From: Pandoraea cepalis
GTDB lineage: Bacteria; Pseudomonadota; Gammaproteobacteria; Burkholderiales; Burkholderiaceae
Direction of reading: 5' to 3'
DNA: 64,000 nucleotides
Assembly (NCBI RefSeq): GCF_902459665.1
Contig: NZ_CABPSL010000005.1
Location: 62,001-126,000 of the forward strand
In this document: positions 26,498-38,940 of the stretch, in pieces
Position numbering within the stretch: the stretch's first letter is position 1
How the letters are laid out: each line of letters opens with the position of its first letter
Position numbers and translations under genes: made by a program
Notes under the pieces: model-generated
The model's input: the letters and a program-made list of their open reading frames with translations, nothing else
Databases searched by the model: none
What the model was told of the DNA's origin: nothing

Positions 26498-26561
26498 GAC
26501 GCAATGGATGTATCCCGACCCCGTGGGTCACGAGACCGGGGATCGAAAAAATGACGATGGA

Positions 26562-27155
26562 TCAGCGTTGTGGCGACCGCTCGTTCGGCTGCCACACGCC
26601 CGATAATATCTTTTCCAGCCAGAATGCGCCGATGATCGATTTGACGTCCGTGATACGCCCGTCCCGCACCCATTGCAGCAGTTCGGTCGCGGGCATCTTG
26701 AACACGTCGAGAAACTCGCCCTCGTCGAGGCGTTGTTCGCCAAGCGTGAGGTCGCGCGCAAGCCAGATGTCGATGAACTCCGTCGAGTACGAAATCACCG
26801 GGTGAATACGCGTGAGGTAATCCCAGCGCTCGGCGCGATACCCCGTCTCTTCCAGCAACTCACGCTGGCCGCACGCCAGACCGCCCTCCGCATCGTCGAG
26901 CTTGCCGGCGGGCAGCTCCGTCATCACGCGCTCGAGCGGATACCGATACTGACGCTCCATGAGCACCTGGCCGTCGTCGAAGAGCGGGATCACCATGACG
27001 GCCCCCGGATGGGTGGTGTATTCGCGCGTTGCCGTCTTGCCGTCAGGCAGACGCACGCGGTCGCGCTTGATGGTCAGGAACGAACCGTCATACACCGTAT
27101 CGCTCTCAAGACGCGTCTCAATCAGATGTCGATCGTCGAATTGACGCTGGGTCAT
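26562..27155 (-). CDS. Nudix hydrolase, ADP-ribose pyrophosphatase type
   Basis: A 197-residue NUDIX enzyme. The complete Nudix box GKLDDAEGGLACGQRELLEETGYRAE gives the metal-binding Glu residues, preceded by ELPA as in ADP-ribose pyrophosphatases. ADP-ribose cleavage to AMP and ribose 5-phosphate is the usual activity of this subgroup; other nucleotide sugars are possible. The ATG at 27155 has GGAGGG upstream. The frame extends to 27326, but that part is not conserved and covers a terminator. Confidence 0.9.
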   Translation of the reverse strand: MTQRQFDDRHLIETRLESDTVYDGSFLTIKRDRVRLPDGKTATREYTTHPGAVMVIPLFDDGQVLMERQYRYPLERVMTELPAGKLDDAEGGLACGQRELLEETGYRAERWDYLTRIHPVISYSTEFIDIWLARDLTLGEQRLDEGEFLDVFKMPATELLQWVRDGRITDVKSIIGAFWLEKILSGVWQPNERSPQR

Positions 27156-27182
27156 AAGCCCTCCACGGCTGAAAATTGGCGA

Positions 27183-27214
27183 ACCCAAAACAAAACGCCG
27201 CCCAAGGGCGGCGT
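27183..27214 (-). terminator. Terminator of the nuo operon
   Basis: On the minus strand ACGCCGCCC pairs with GGGCGGCGT (27195-27203 with 27206-27214, two-base loop), followed by a T-rich run read through 27195-27183. It lies just after the DUF2818 stop codon and marks the end of the NADH dehydrogenase operon. Confidence 0.8.
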
Positions 27215-27231
27215 CTTGCGAAGCAAACATC

Positions 27232-27552
27232 TCAGGCCACAACGGCAGCCGGTCGATGGCGCCACAAATACCGGTACACGAAGCCCGGAAACGCGAACAC
27301 GACGAAAAGACTGGCCGTGACCGCATAGAACTGCCAGCCCTGCGAAAACACGTTGCCGATACCCGACTCGATCAGATAACCGAGCGCCCCCACCACGAAG
27401 TAAGCCACCGCCATCTCGACCAGCCGGCACCACAGCGGCTTGACCGCTCGCTTGAGCGCGATGACGCCAAACAGGCGCTGGTTCACGAACGGCAGATTCG
27501 CGCCCAACAGGGACAGCACAATCACCAGCATACCGCCTGCCGACATACCCAT
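27232..27552 (-). CDS. DUF2818 family membrane protein
   Basis: A 106-residue inner-membrane protein with three predicted helices (about 5-22, 45-66 and 76-95). I recognise it as DUF2818, regularly found directly downstream of nuoN in Betaproteobacteria. Position as the last gene of the nuo operon, 84 bp after nuoN and just before the terminator, suggests a complex I accessory or assembly role, but none is established. Confidence 0.82.
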   Translation of the reverse strand: MGMSAGGMLVIVLSLLGANLPFVNQRLFGVIALKRAVKPLWCRLVEMAVAYFVVGALGYLIESGIGNVFSQGWQFYAVTASLFVVFAFPGFVYRYLWRHRPAAVVA

Positions 27553-27636
27553 CGATCATCCCTCCGCCGGTTCGTCTGTCGTGCGCCGGGCCGGTCATTT
27601 CGACCCGCCCGGCCGCCTTCGTGTAGTCTAACGCGC

Positions 27637-29106
27637 TCAGCTGGCGAGCGTCAGCTTGATGGTGCGCAGGCACCAGTCCATCAGCGGGCCAGGCATCAAG
27701 CCCAGGTACAGCAGGACCAAACCGTTGAGCGACAGCACGAAACGCATCGTGCCGCTGCCCTGCAGCGCATTGTGGTCATCGGCCTTGTCGAAGTACATCA
27801 GCTTGACGACACGCAGGTAGTAGAACGCACCGATCAGCGAGGCCAACACCGCCACCACCGCCAACCACACCATGCCCGCGTTCACCACGGCTTGCAGCAC
27901 GGCCAGCTTGGCGTAGAAGCCTGCCAGCGGCGGAATGCCGGCCAGCGAGAACATCAGCATCAGCATCACGAACGCGAACCACGGGCTACGCTGGTTCAGG
28001 CCCTTCAGATCGGAGAGATTCTCTGCCTCGAAGCCTTGGCGCGAGAGCAGCAGCACGATACCGAACGTGCCCAGCGTCGTGAGCAGGTAGATCACGCTGT
28101 AGAACATCGACGAACCGTAGGCGTCGGCGATCCCGTCGATCTTGCCGCCCACCACGCCCGAGAGCATGCCCAGCAGCACGAAGCCCATGTGCGAGATGGT
28201 CGAGTAGGCCAGCAGGCGCTTGACGTTGGTCTGCACGATCGCCGTCAGGTTACCGATCACCAGCGAGAGCACCGCCATGATGATCAGCATCTGCTGCCAG
28301 TCGATCGCCAGCGGCAGCATGCCTTCGACGAGCAAGCGCAGCAGCAGCGCGAAGGCGCCCAGCTTCGGCGCGCCACCGATGAGCAGCGTGACCGGGGTCG
28401 GCGCGCCCTGGTAGACGTCGGGCACCCACATGTGGAACGGCGCGGCGCCGAGCTTGAACGCCAGACCGGCCACCACGAACACAACGCCGAACACCAGCAC
28501 GACCTTGTTCACAGCACCCGAAGCGATGACTTCGAAGACCTTGGACAGTTCGAGCGAGCCGGTCGCGCCGTACATCATCGACATGCCGTACAGCAGGAAG
28601 CCCGAGGCGAGCGCCCCCAGCACGTAATACTTCATGGCCGACTCGGTCGCGTTCGTCGAATCGCGCCAGACGGCGGCAAGGGCGTACAGCGACAGCGACA
28701 TCAGTTCCAGACCCAGGTACAAGGTCAGGAAGTTGTTGCCCGAGATCATCACCGACAGGCCCAGCAGCGAGAACAGGCTGAGAACGTAGAAGTCGCCGCG
28801 GGCGAGACCGCGGGCTTCCAGATACTTTTGACCGTAGACGAACGTGACGAACGTAGCGAGGCCGCCAAAGGCCTTGAGCAGGTTCGACATCGGATCGGCG
28901 ACGAACACATTACCGAACAGGTAGTGCGACGCCGGATCGCTGGCGTTGCATGCCCACAGCACGGACACGACTGCGGACGTGATGAGCGCCAGCACGTAGT
29001 TGAGCTTGCGCGTCTGGCCGAGGAACGCGTCGCACATCATGATCACGAGGATCATGAGCAGCAGGATGGCCTCCGGCAACGCAGGCAACAGATTGATGTT
29101 TTGCAT
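27637..29106 (-). CDS. nuoN: NADH-quinone oxidoreductase subunit N
   Basis: A 489-residue antiporter-like membrane subunit of complex I with about 14 helices. Signatures are GLELMSLSLYALAA (conserved Glu), GVVFVVAGLAFKLGAAPFHMWVPDVYQGAPTPVT (central Lys), QTNVKRLLAYSTISHMGFVLLG and SLAGIPPLAGFYAKLAVL. It forms one of the proton channels of the membrane arm. nuoM is 20 bp upstream. Confidence 0.97.
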   Translation of the reverse strand: MQNINLLPALPEAILLLMILVIMMCDAFLGQTRKLNYVLALITSAVVSVLWACNASDPASHYLFGNVFVADPMSNLLKAFGGLATFVTFVYGQKYLEARGLARGDFYVLSLFSLLGLSVMISGNNFLTLYLGLELMSLSLYALAAVWRDSTNATESAMKYYVLGALASGFLLYGMSMMYGATGSLELSKVFEVIASGAVNKVVLVFGVVFVVAGLAFKLGAAPFHMWVPDVYQGAPTPVTLLIGGAPKLGAFALLLRLLVEGMLPLAIDWQQMLIIMAVLSLVIGNLTAIVQTNVKRLLAYSTISHMGFVLLGMLSGVVGGKIDGIADAYGSSMFYSVIYLLTTLGTFGIVLLLSRQGFEAENLSDLKGLNQRSPWFAFVMLMLMFSLAGIPPLAGFYAKLAVLQAVVNAGMVWLAVVAVLASLIGAFYYLRVVKLMYFDKADDHNALQGSGTMRFVLSLNGLVLLYLGLMPGPLMDWCLRTIKLTLAS

Positions 29107-29126
29107 GATCTGGATATCCTCCCCGA

Positions 29127-30608
29127 TTAAGGCAGCTTGGTCTGCGCCACGTGGGCGAGGAGGTTAACGACGGAGGTGTGCATCAGGTCGGTAAAGGGCT
29201 TCGGATAGATACCCATGAACAGCGTGAGCGCCGCCAGCACGGCCAGCATGAAGAATTCGCGCTTGTTGATGTCGACCAGCTCGCGCACGTGATCGTTGGC
29301 GATCGCGCCGAAAATCACGCGCTTGTACATCCACAGCGAATACGCCGCACCGGTGATCAGCGAGGTCGCAGCGAGCAGACCCACCCAGAAGTTCAGCTTC
29401 ACGGCGCCCAGGATCACCAGGAATTCGCCCACGAAGCCCGACGTCGCCGGCAGACCGCTGTTGGCCATCGTGAACAGCATGAACAGCGCTGCGAACTTCG
29501 GCATCGTGTTCACCACACCGCCGTAGTCGGCGATGTTGCGCGAGTGCATGCGGTCGTACAGCACACCGATACACAGGAACATGGCGCCCGAGACGAAGCC
29601 GTGCGAGATCATCTGCACCAGCGCGCCCTGCATGCCGATTTCGCTGAACATGAAGAAGCCGAGAATCGCGAAGCCCATGTGAGCGATCGACGAATACGCC
29701 ACCAGCTTCTTCATGTCGGTCTGCACCAGGGCCACGAGGCCGATGTAGACGACGGCGATCAGCGCGAGCGTGATCATGAAGCCCGACAGGTAGTGACTGG
29801 CGTCCGGGGCGATCGGCAGCGAGAAGCGCAGGAAACCGTAGGCCCCAAGCTTGAGCATGATCGCGGCCAGCACGACCGAGCCGCCGGTCGGCGCTTCCAC
29901 GTGGGCGTCCGGCAACCAGGTATGCACCGGCCACATCGGCACCTTCACGGCGAAGGCCATGAAGAACGCCACGAACAGCAGTATCTGCACGTTCATCGGC
30001 AGCTTCGCGGCGTACCAGTCGGTCAGCGTGAACGAGTGCGTCACGTTGTAGAGGTAGATCAGCGCGACCAGCATGAGCAGCGAGCCGAGCAGCGTGTACA
30101 GGAAGAACTTGAACGCGGCATACACCCGGTTCGGGCCGCCCCACACACCGATGATCAGGTACATCGGGATCAGCGTGGCCTCGAAGAAGACGTAGAACAG
30201 CAGGCCGTCTTGCGCCGAGAACACCCCGATCATCAGACCCGAGAGGATCAGAAACGCGGCCATGTACTGGGCGACGCGCTCCGTGATCACTTCCCAACCC
30301 GCGATCACCACGATCACCGTGATAAGCGAAGTCAGCACGATCAGCCACAGCGAGATGCCGTCGATGCCGAGGAAGTAGTTGATGTGGAAGCGGTCGATCC
30401 AGCTCGATTTCTCGACAAACTGGAACGCCGCCGTATTGGCGTCGAAGTTCGAGATCAACGGCAGCGTGACCAGGAAGCTCATCAGCGACCCGATGAGCGA
30501 CAGCGCACGTGCGCCGCCCGGGTTGCGGTCATTCCCCACCGCGAGGACAACGATCCCCGAGATGATGGGTAGCCAGATGGCCAGACTCAGAAGCGGTAGC
30601 GATTGCAT
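29127..30608 (-). CDS. nuoM: NADH-quinone oxidoreductase subunit M
   Basis: A 493-residue antiporter-like subunit of the proton-pumping arm. Motifs: YVFFEATLIPMYLIIGVWGG (conserved Glu), AFAVKVPMWPVHTWLPDAHVEAPTGGSVVLA (central Lys), QTDMKKLVAYSSIAHMGFAILG and NSGLPATSGFVGEFLVILG. It lies 18 bp downstream of nuoL in the canonical order L-M-N. Confidence 0.97.
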   Translation of the reverse strand: MQSLPLLSLAIWLPIISGIVVLAVGNDRNPGGARALSLIGSLMSFLVTLPLISNFDANTAAFQFVEKSSWIDRFHINYFLGIDGISLWLIVLTSLITVIVVIAGWEVITERVAQYMAAFLILSGLMIGVFSAQDGLLFYVFFEATLIPMYLIIGVWGGPNRVYAAFKFFLYTLLGSLLMLVALIYLYNVTHSFTLTDWYAAKLPMNVQILLFVAFFMAFAVKVPMWPVHTWLPDAHVEAPTGGSVVLAAIMLKLGAYGFLRFSLPIAPDASHYLSGFMITLALIAVVYIGLVALVQTDMKKLVAYSSIAHMGFAILGFFMFSEIGMQGALVQMISHGFVSGAMFLCIGVLYDRMHSRNIADYGGVVNTMPKFAALFMLFTMANSGLPATSGFVGEFLVILGAVKLNFWVGLLAATSLITGAAYSLWMYKRVIFGAIANDHVRELVDINKREFFMLAVLAALTLFMGIYPKPFTDLMHTSVVNLLAHVAQTKLP

Positions 30609-30626
30609 TATTGTTGGCTCCCCCTA

Positions 30627-32672
<2,046 letters not shown>

Positions 32673-32689
32673 AACAGCGTTCGCTTTGT

Positions 32690-33001
32690 TTAACCCTTGA
32701 GGCGGTCGAGATCTTCGACGTTGACCGTTTCGAGCTTACGGAACAGCGTGACCAGAATGGCCAGCCCGATCGCGGCTTCCGCCGCGGCCACCGTAAGAAT
32801 GAAGAACACGAATACCTGACCGGCAATGTCGCCCAGGTAATGCGAAAACGCGACGAAGTTCAGATTGACCGCGAGCAACATCAGCTCGATGGCCATGAGC
32901 AGCACAATCACATTTCTGCGGTTGAGGAAGATACCGGTAATGCTGATCGCGAAGAGAATCGCGCCCAACACCAGGTAATGCGCTAGCGACAACGAGATCA
33001 T
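32690..33001 (-). CDS. nuoK: NADH-quinone oxidoreductase subunit K
   Basis: A 103-residue membrane subunit with three helices. Conserved membrane Glu residues appear in [16 protein letters not shown] and in [18 protein letters not shown]; both belong to the E-channel of complex I. It lies between nuoJ (9 bp) and nuoL (17 bp). Length is normal (about 101 in the family). Confidence 0.96.
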   Translation of the reverse strand: MISLSLAHYLVLGAILFAISITGIFLNRRNVIVLLMAIELMLLAVNLNFVAFSHYLGDIAGQVFVFFILTVAAAEAAIGLAILVTLFRKLETVNVEDLDRLKG

Positions 33002-33010
33002 GCTGTCTCC

Positions 33011-33646
33011 TTATTCCGCCGCCGGCGCGTCGGTGCCGGTGGACTGCTGCCGGGCTTCGGCGGGCATCGACACCAGACGCACGCGGTCGCGCGCCTTCAC
33101 GCGCACCTGCTGGCTCGGGTCGGTCTGTTTGTGGTCCTTACGGGTACGCATGGTCAGCGCAACTGCCGCCACGACCGCCACCAGCAGGATCAGACCTGCC
33201 ACTTCGAAGGCAAAGATATAGTCGGTGTACAGCGCGATACCAAGCGCCTTGGTGTTCGCCACGTCCGGGGCCGAGACCGCCTTGACCGGCGCGCGCGTGG
33301 CGCCGTAGCCGCGCATGAGCACCAGTGCCGATTCGACGATCATGATCGCGCCGACGGCGCTCGCCAGCGGAATGAACTTGCCGAAACCGCGCCGCAGTTC
33401 GTCGAGATTGATGTCGATCATCATCACCACGAACAGGAACAGCACCATCACCGCGCCGACATACACGAGCACCAGCATGATGGCGAGGAACTCGGCCTCG
33501 AGCAGCATCCAGATCGCCGCGGCGTTGAAGAAGGCGAGCACCAGGAACAGTGCCGACTGTACGGGGTTGCGCGCGGTCACGACCTTCAGGCCGGAGATCA
33601 CGAGGATCAGCGCAAACACGTAGAAAAGAAAGGTTGTGAATTCCAT
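33011..33646 (-). CDS. nuoJ: NADH-quinone oxidoreductase subunit J
   Basis: A 211-residue membrane subunit with five helices. The family stretch VQSALFLVLAFFNAAAIWMLLEAEFLAIMLVLVYVGAVMVLFLFVVMM includes the conserved pi-bulge helix. The C-terminal tail (RTRKDHKQTDPSQQVRVKARDR and beyond) is charged and longer than in E. coli (184). The ATG at 33646 is preferred over an in-frame GTG two codons upstream. Confidence 0.95.
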   Translation of the reverse strand: MEFTTFLFYVFALILVISGLKVVTARNPVQSALFLVLAFFNAAAIWMLLEAEFLAIMLVLVYVGAVMVLFLFVVMMIDINLDELRRGFGKFIPLASAVGAIMIVESALVLMRGYGATRAPVKAVSAPDVANTKALGIALYTDYIFAFEVAGLILLVAVVAAVALTMRTRKDHKQTDPSQQVRVKARDRVRLVSMPAEARQQSTGTDAPAAE

Positions 33647-33725
33647 AATCACCGGGTGTTGCGAGAATTAGCCAACGTCAATTGCCGTACCGGGCGCACC
33701 GTCGCTGCGCTGCGCCCTGCCCTGC

Positions 33726-34217
33726 TTAACGGTACGGCGCATCGGCCGCCTTGGCCGCCGCGATCTCGTTTTCGTAACGATCGCCCACCGCGAGCAACAT
33801 CTCCTTGGTGAAGTACAGATCGCCACGCTTCTCGCCGTGGTACTCGAGAATGTGCGTCTCGACGATCGAGTCCACCGGGCAGCTTTCTTCGCAGAAGCCG
33901 CAGAAAATGCACTTGGTCAGATCGATGTCGTAGCGCGTGGTACGGCGGGTGCCGTCGTCGCGCACATCCGACTCGATCGTGATGGCCATTGCCGGGCACA
34001 CCGCTTCGCACAGCTTGCAGGCGATGCAGCGCTCTTCACCATTCGGATAACGGCGCAGCGCATGCAGACCGCGAAATCGCGGCGACATCGGCGTCTTCTC
34101 TTCCGGAAACTGCACCGTCACCTTGCGTGCGAACGTATAGCGCCCTGTGAGCGCCATGCCCTTGAGCAGTTCCAACAACAGGAAACTGCCGAAAAAGTCT
34201 TTGATTGCCCTTACCAT
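33726..34217 (-). CDS. nuoI: NADH-quinone oxidoreductase subunit I
   Basis: A 163-residue peripheral-arm subunit. Two complete [4Fe-4S] ferredoxin motifs, [12 protein letters not shown] and [12 protein letters not shown], carry clusters N6a and N6b that pass electrons toward NuoB. The N-terminal amphipathic part ([20 protein letters not shown]) docks on the membrane. It lies 79 bp before nuoJ, one of the larger gaps in the operon. Confidence 0.97.
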   Translation of the reverse strand: MVRAIKDFFGSFLLLELLKGMALTGRYTFARKVTVQFPEEKTPMSPRFRGLHALRRYPNGEERCIACKLCEAVCPAMAITIESDVRDDGTRRTTRYDIDLTKCIFCGFCEESCPVDSIVETHILEYHGEKRGDLYFTKEMLLAVGDRYENEIAAAKAADAPYR

Positions 34218-34240
34218 GGGATTCCTCTACTCCGTTCGCC

Positions 34241-35305
34241 TCAGCCCCAGATGTTCCAGGGGGACATGATCCAGACACCCACCACGATCACCCAGATGAT
34301 CGTCAGCGGCAGGAATACCTTCCAGCCCAGACGCATGATCTGGTCGTAGCGGTAGCGCGGGAACGTCGCACGCACCCAGATGAACACCGACAGCAGCAGG
34401 AACACCTTGAACGCCAGCCAGAACACACCCGGGATGAACGACAGGAAGCCGAACGGCGCACTCCAGCCCCCCAGGAACAGCACCGAGGCCAGCGCCGAGA
34501 TGATGATCATGTTGATGTACTCGGCCAGGAAGAACAGGGCGAAGCCCATGCCCGAGTATTCGATCATGTGACCGGCCACGATTTCCGATTCGCCTTCCAC
34601 CACGTCGAACGGGTGGCGGTTCGTTTCGGCAATGCCCGAGACGAAGTAGACGACGAACATCGGCAGCAGCGGCAGCCAGTTCCACGACAGCAGGTTCAGC
34701 CCCAGGCCCGCGAACATGCCGTGCTCTTGCGAGCGCACGATGTCCGACAGGTTGAGCGAGCCGGCCGTCATCAGCACCGTGACCAGCGCGAAGCCCATGG
34801 CGATTTCGTACGAAATCATCTGGGCCGACGCGCGCATGGCGCCGAGGAAAGCGTATTTCGAGTTCGATGCCCAGCCGGCGAGAATCACGCCGTACACGCC
34901 GATCGACGAAATCGCGATGGCGTAGAGCAGCCCGGCATTCACGTCGGCCAGCACGGCGCCCGGCTGGAACGGAATCACCGCCCAGATCGCGAAGGCGGGC
35001 AGCACGGCCATCACCGGCGCGATGGCGTAAATGCCCTTGCTCACCTGCGACGGCGTAATGACTTCCTTGAGCAGGAGCTTCAACACGTCGGCGATCGGCT
35101 GGAGCAGACCGGCCGGGCCCACGCGGTTCGGGCCCAGACGCACGTGCATCCAGCCGATGAGCTTGCGCTCCCACAGAATCAGGTACGCCACGCACAGCAG
35201 CAGGATCACGGCCACGACGAGGATGCGGACCAGCGCCCACACCGTCGGCCAGGCCACGCCCAGCAGTTGCGTGCCGTATTGATTGATGACTTCGTTCAGG
35301 CTCAT
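34241..35305 (-). CDS. nuoH: NADH-quinone oxidoreductase subunit H
   Basis: A 354-residue membrane subunit that forms much of the quinone chamber. Signatures: [102 protein letters not shown] and [18 protein letters not shown]. Its ATG directly follows the nuoG stop (TAA then ATG), so translation is coupled. Confidence 0.97.
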   Translation of the reverse strand: MSLNEVINQYGTQLLGVAWPTVWALVRILVVAVILLLCVAYLILWERKLIGWMHVRLGPNRVGPAGLLQPIADVLKLLLKEVITPSQVSKGIYAIAPVMAVLPAFAIWAVIPFQPGAVLADVNAGLLYAIAISSIGVYGVILAGWASNSKYAFLGAMRASAQMISYEIAMGFALVTVLMTAGSLNLSDIVRSQEHGMFAGLGLNLLSWNWLPLLPMFVVYFVSGIAETNRHPFDVVEGESEIVAGHMIEYSGMGFALFFLAEYINMIIISALASVLFLGGWSAPFGFLSFIPGVFWLAFKVFLLLSVFIWVRATFPRYRYDQIMRLGWKVFLPLTIIWVIVVGVWIMSPWNIWG

Positions 35306-37618
35306 TTACGCCTTCTCCACCGAAATTTCACCGAACATCGCGCCAAGCGCGGCGGATGCCGGCGTGGCCGCCGGCACGCGCACCACATTGGCAGGCAACG
35401 TTTCCGAACGCGCAGCCGGCAGCGTGACCACCGCATCGCCCTGACGCACGCGCACGGCGTCGCCCGCGGCGAGGCCCAGGCGATCGAACAGCGCCGCCGG
35501 GAGCGTGGCACGCAGCGCGGCCTTGGCGTCGTTGGTCAGTTGCAGCGACGGGGCACGGCGTACCAGCGCGTCGGCCGAGTAGATCGGCACGTCGGCCAGA
35601 CGCTCCAGGCCCTGCCCGGCTGCCGTCGGTGCAGCCAGCGCGGCCTTGGCGCGGTTGTCGAGCGAGGCGGCCGAGAATCCGGCGAGCGCTTCGTCGCGCA
35701 CCTGTTCCGCGGTGTCCTGCGCGAAGCCTTGCAGCTTGAGCAGATTGCCCAGCACGCGCAGCACCTTCCAGCCCGGACGCGTCTCGCCCAGCGCACGCAC
35801 CACACCGTTGAAGTGTTGCGGCAGCCCTTCGGCGTTGACGAACGTACCGGCCGTCTCCGTGAACGGGGCGATCGGCAGCAGCACGTCGGCGTACTCGAGG
35901 CCGTGCTTGAACGGCGAGAGCGAGACCACCATCTTCGCGGCGTTCAATGCCGTGAGCGCTTGCTTCGCATCGGCCGAGTCGTACTCCGGCTCGGCGTTCA
36001 GCAGCAGATACGCCTGGCGCGGTTGCGCGAACAGCGCAGCGGCGCCCTTGGCGTTCGTGGCCTTCACCGCGTAGGCACCGACCGTGTTGGCGCCTTCGGT
36101 GAGGAAGCCCAGCGTGGCGCCGGTGATATCGGCGATCACTTGCGCGATGGCGTGCAGTTGTGCGAATTGCGGATGCTGCACCACGGCGTTGCCCAGCAGG
36201 ATGGCACGACGCTCGCCGTTCACCAGCGAGGCGGCGATGGCCTTGGCCGTATCGCTGACGTTCACGCCGGCGAGCTCAGTCGGGGCGGCAACGCCCTTGG
36301 CCGCCGCCGCGGCGAGCGCGATACCGGCCAGCTCGCTCACCCATGCGCTCGGTGCGGCGATGATCTTGTTGGCGAGCTTCACCAGCAGATCGTCGTCCGA
36401 GCCGTGCAGCACGTGCAATTGGCCACCGGCCTTCACGGCGGAGCGCAGACGCGAAGCGAACAGCGGATGATCCTTGCGCAGGAACGAGCCGACGACCAGC
36501 GCGCTTTGCAGCGTGTCGAGGTCCGCGATCGGCAGGCCGAGCCACGGAGCCCCCTGGGTGCCGCCCGACACGTCCGTCTGACGCAGACGGAAGTCGACGT
36601 TATCGCTGCCCAAGGCGCGCACGAACTTTTGCAGCAGGTGCAGTTCTTCGATCGTGGCGTGCGGCGAGGCCAGCCCGGCGACGGCATCGGCGCCGTGGTC
36701 GCGGATGATGTCCGTCAGACCATGCCCGACATATTCGAGCGCCGTCTGCCAGTCGACTTCGTGCCACTCGCCGCCTTGCTTGAGCATGGGCTTGGTGAGG
36801 CGCTCGTCGCTGTTCAGACCTTCGTACGAGAAACGATCCTTGTCCGAGATCCAGCATTCGTTGAGCGCTTCGTTTTCGAGCGGCACAACGCGCATGACCT
36901 GGTTGTTCTTCACTTGCACCACGAGGTTCGCACCCACGCCGTCGTGAGGGCTCACCGACTTGCGGCGCGACAGCTCCCACGTCCGGGCGCTGTAGCGGAA
37001 AGGCTTCGAGGTCAGGGCACCGACCGGGCACAGGTCGATCATATTGCCCGAGAGTTCGGAGTCGACCGTCTTGCCGACGAACGACGTGATTTCCGAGTGC
37101 TCGCCGCGCCCCAGCATGCCGAACTCCATCACGCCGGCCACTTCCTGGCCGAAACGCACGCAACGGGTGCAGTGAATGCAGCGCGACATCTCTTCCATCG
37201 AGATGAGCGGGCCGACATTCTTGTGGAACACCACGCGCTTCTCTTCCTGATAGCGCGACGCCGACTTGCCGTAACCGACGGCCAGGTCCTGCAGTTGGCA
37301 CTCGCCCCCCTGATCGCAGATCGGGCAATCGAGCGGGTGGTTGATCAGCAGGAACTCCATCACCGATTGCTGCGCCTTCACAGCCTTCTCGGAGTTGGTG
37401 CGCACGATCATGCCGTTGGCCACCGGCGTGGCACAGGCCGGCACCGCCTTCGGGGCCTTCTCGACCTCGACCAGGCACATGCGGCAGTTCGCGGCGATGG
37501 ACAGCTTCTTGTGGTAACAGAAGTGGGGAATATAGGTGCCGTTCTTCTTGGCAGCCTGGATCACCATGCTGCCTTCGGGCACCTCGACCTTTTGGCCGTC
37601 AATTTCGATTTCAACCAT
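35306..37618 (-). CDS. nuoG: NADH-quinone oxidoreductase subunit G
   Basis: A 770-residue peripheral-arm subunit. Near the N-terminus lie the [2Fe-2S] ferredoxin Cys residues (FCYHKKLSIAANCRMCLVEV, ACATPV), the extended CPICDQGGECQLQDLAVGYG segment with Cys ligands, and the [4Fe-4S] motif CIHCTRCVRFGQEVAG. The rest is a molybdopterin-oxidoreductase-like domain that is catalytically inert, with a C-terminal molybdopterin-binding fold (about 660-765). It is shorter than E. coli NuoG (908). nuoF is 29 bp upstream. Confidence 0.97.
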   Translation of the reverse strand: MVEIEIDGQKVEVPEGSMVIQAAKKNGTYIPHFCYHKKLSIAANCRMCLVEVEKAPKAVPACATPVANGMIVRTNSEKAVKAQQSVMEFLLINHPLDCPICDQGGECQLQDLAVGYGKSASRYQEEKRVVFHKNVGPLISMEEMSRCIHCTRCVRFGQEVAGVMEFGMLGRGEHSEITSFVGKTVDSELSGNMIDLCPVGALTSKPFRYSARTWELSRRKSVSPHDGVGANLVVQVKNNQVMRVVPLENEALNECWISDKDRFSYEGLNSDERLTKPMLKQGGEWHEVDWQTALEYVGHGLTDIIRDHGADAVAGLASPHATIEELHLLQKFVRALGSDNVDFRLRQTDVSGGTQGAPWLGLPIADLDTLQSALVVGSFLRKDHPLFASRLRSAVKAGGQLHVLHGSDDDLLVKLANKIIAAPSAWVSELAGIALAAAAAKGVAAPTELAGVNVSDTAKAIAASLVNGERRAILLGNAVVQHPQFAQLHAIAQVIADITGATLGFLTEGANTVGAYAVKATNAKGAAALFAQPRQAYLLLNAEPEYDSADAKQALTALNAAKMVVSLSPFKHGLEYADVLLPIAPFTETAGTFVNAEGLPQHFNGVVRALGETRPGWKVLRVLGNLLKLQGFAQDTAEQVRDEALAGFSAASLDNRAKAALAAPTAAGQGLERLADVPIYSADALVRRAPSLQLTNDAKAALRATLPAALFDRLGLAAGDAVRVRQGDAVVTLPAARSETLPANVVRVPAATPASAALGAMFGEISVEKA

Positions 37619-37647
37619 AGCGGTTCAATGCCAAGCGTCAAAAGGGA

Positions 37648-38940
37648 TTAGTGAGCGCCGACCAAGCAATGCTTGTGCTCGACGTGGTAGGCGAACTCGT
37701 CCCAGAAGTGTTTGAGCATGCCGCGCACTGGCATCGCTGCGGCGTCGCCCAGCGCGCAAATGGTGCGGCCCATGATGTTCTCGGCCACCGAGTTGAGCAG
37801 GTCCAGATCTTCCTGGCGGCCTTCGCCATGCTCGATTCGATTGACCACGCGCCACAGCCAGCCAGTGCCCTCACGGCACGGCGTGCACTGACCGCACGAT
37901 TCTTCGTAGTAGAAGTACGACAGGCGCAACAGCGAGCGCACCATGCAGCGTGTCTCGTCCATGACGATCACGGCGCCCGAGCCCAGCATCGAACCAGCCT
38001 TGGCGATGCTGTCGTAGTCCATCGTCGTTTCCATCATCAGCCCGGCCGGCACGACCGGTGCCGACGAGCCGCCCGGAATCACGGCCTTGAGCTTCTTGCC
38101 ACCGCGCATGCCACCGGCCAGTTCCAACAACTCGCCGAACGGCGTGCCCAGGGGCACTTCGTAGTTACCCGGCAGCTCGACGTCGCCCGACACCGAGAAG
38201 ATCTTGGTGCCGCCGTTGTTCGGCTTGCCCATTTCCAGGTACTGCTGCGGGCCAGTAGCCAGCAGGAACGGAACCGCGGCGAACGTCTCGGTGTTGTTGA
38301 TGGTCGTCGGCTTGCCGTACAGACCGAAGCTCGCCGGGAAAGGCGGCTTGAAACGCGGCTGGCCTTTCTTGCCTTCAAGCGATTCGAGCAACGCGGTCTC
38401 TTCGCCGCAGATGTACGCGCCATAGCCATGGTGCGCATGCAGCTCGAACGAGAAGTCCGTGCCGAGAATGTTGTCGCCCAGATAACCGGCAGCGCGCGCT
38501 TCCTCGAGCGCTTCTTCGAAGCGTTCATACACTTCGTAGATTTCGCCGTGGATGTAGTTGTAACCGACGGTGATGCCCATGGCGAAACCGCCGATGGCCA
38601 TGCCTTCGATCAACGCATGCGGGTTGTAGCGCAGGATGTCGCGATCCTTGAACGTACCGGGTTCGCCTTCGTCCGAGTTACAGACAAGGTATTTCTGCCC
38701 CGGGAACGCGCGCGGCATGAAGCTCCACTTGAGCCCCGTCGGGAAGCCTGCGCCTCCGCGGCCACGCAGGCCCGATGCCTTGACGTCGGCAATGACCTGC
38801 TCCGGCGTGAGGCCTTCCTTCAGGATACGGGCAAGCTGCTGGTACCCCCCGCGCTTGACGTAATCTTCGAGGTGCCAGTTCTCGCCATTGAGGTCGGCGA
38901 GGATCAGCGGCTTGATGTGACGGTTGTGCAGCGACGTCAT
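37648..38940 (-). CDS. nuoF: NADH-quinone oxidoreductase subunit F
   Basis: A 430-residue NADH- and FMN-binding subunit. NADH/FMN motifs are [20 protein letters not shown] and [22 protein letters not shown]; the [4Fe-4S] N3 ligands are in [12 protein letters not shown] plus a later Cys. The ATG at 38940 overlaps the nuoE stop by 4 bp. The frame is open to 39195, but that is the nuoE coding region in another frame. Confidence 0.97.
   Translation of the reverse strand: MTSLHNRHIKPLILADLNGENWHLEDYVKRGGYQQLARILKEGLTPEQVIADVKASGLRGRGGAGFPTGLKWSFMPRAFPGQKYLVCNSDEGEPGTFKDRDILRYNPHALIEGMAIGGFAMGITVGYNYIHGEIYEVYERFEEALEEARAAGYLGDNILGTDFSFELHAHHGYGAYICGEETALLESLEGKKGQPRFKPPFPASFGLYGKPTTINNTETFAAVPFLLATGPQQYLEMGKPNNGGTKIFSVSGDVELPGNYEVPLGTPFGELLELAGGMRGGKKLKAVIPGGSSAPVVPAGLMMETTMDYDSIAKAGSMLGSGAVIVMDETRCMVRSLLRLSYFYYEESCGQCTPCREGTGWLWRVVNRIEHGEGRQEDLDLLNSVAENIMGRTICALGDAAAMPVRGMLKHFWDEFAYHVEHKHCLVGAH

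Noticed and set aside
34205-37651. A very long open frame (about 1148 codons) opposite nuoH and nuoG
   Set aside because: It is the antisense of two certain genes. Its product is rich in His, Arg, Gln and Val in the pattern produced by GC-rich codons read backwards, and matches no family.
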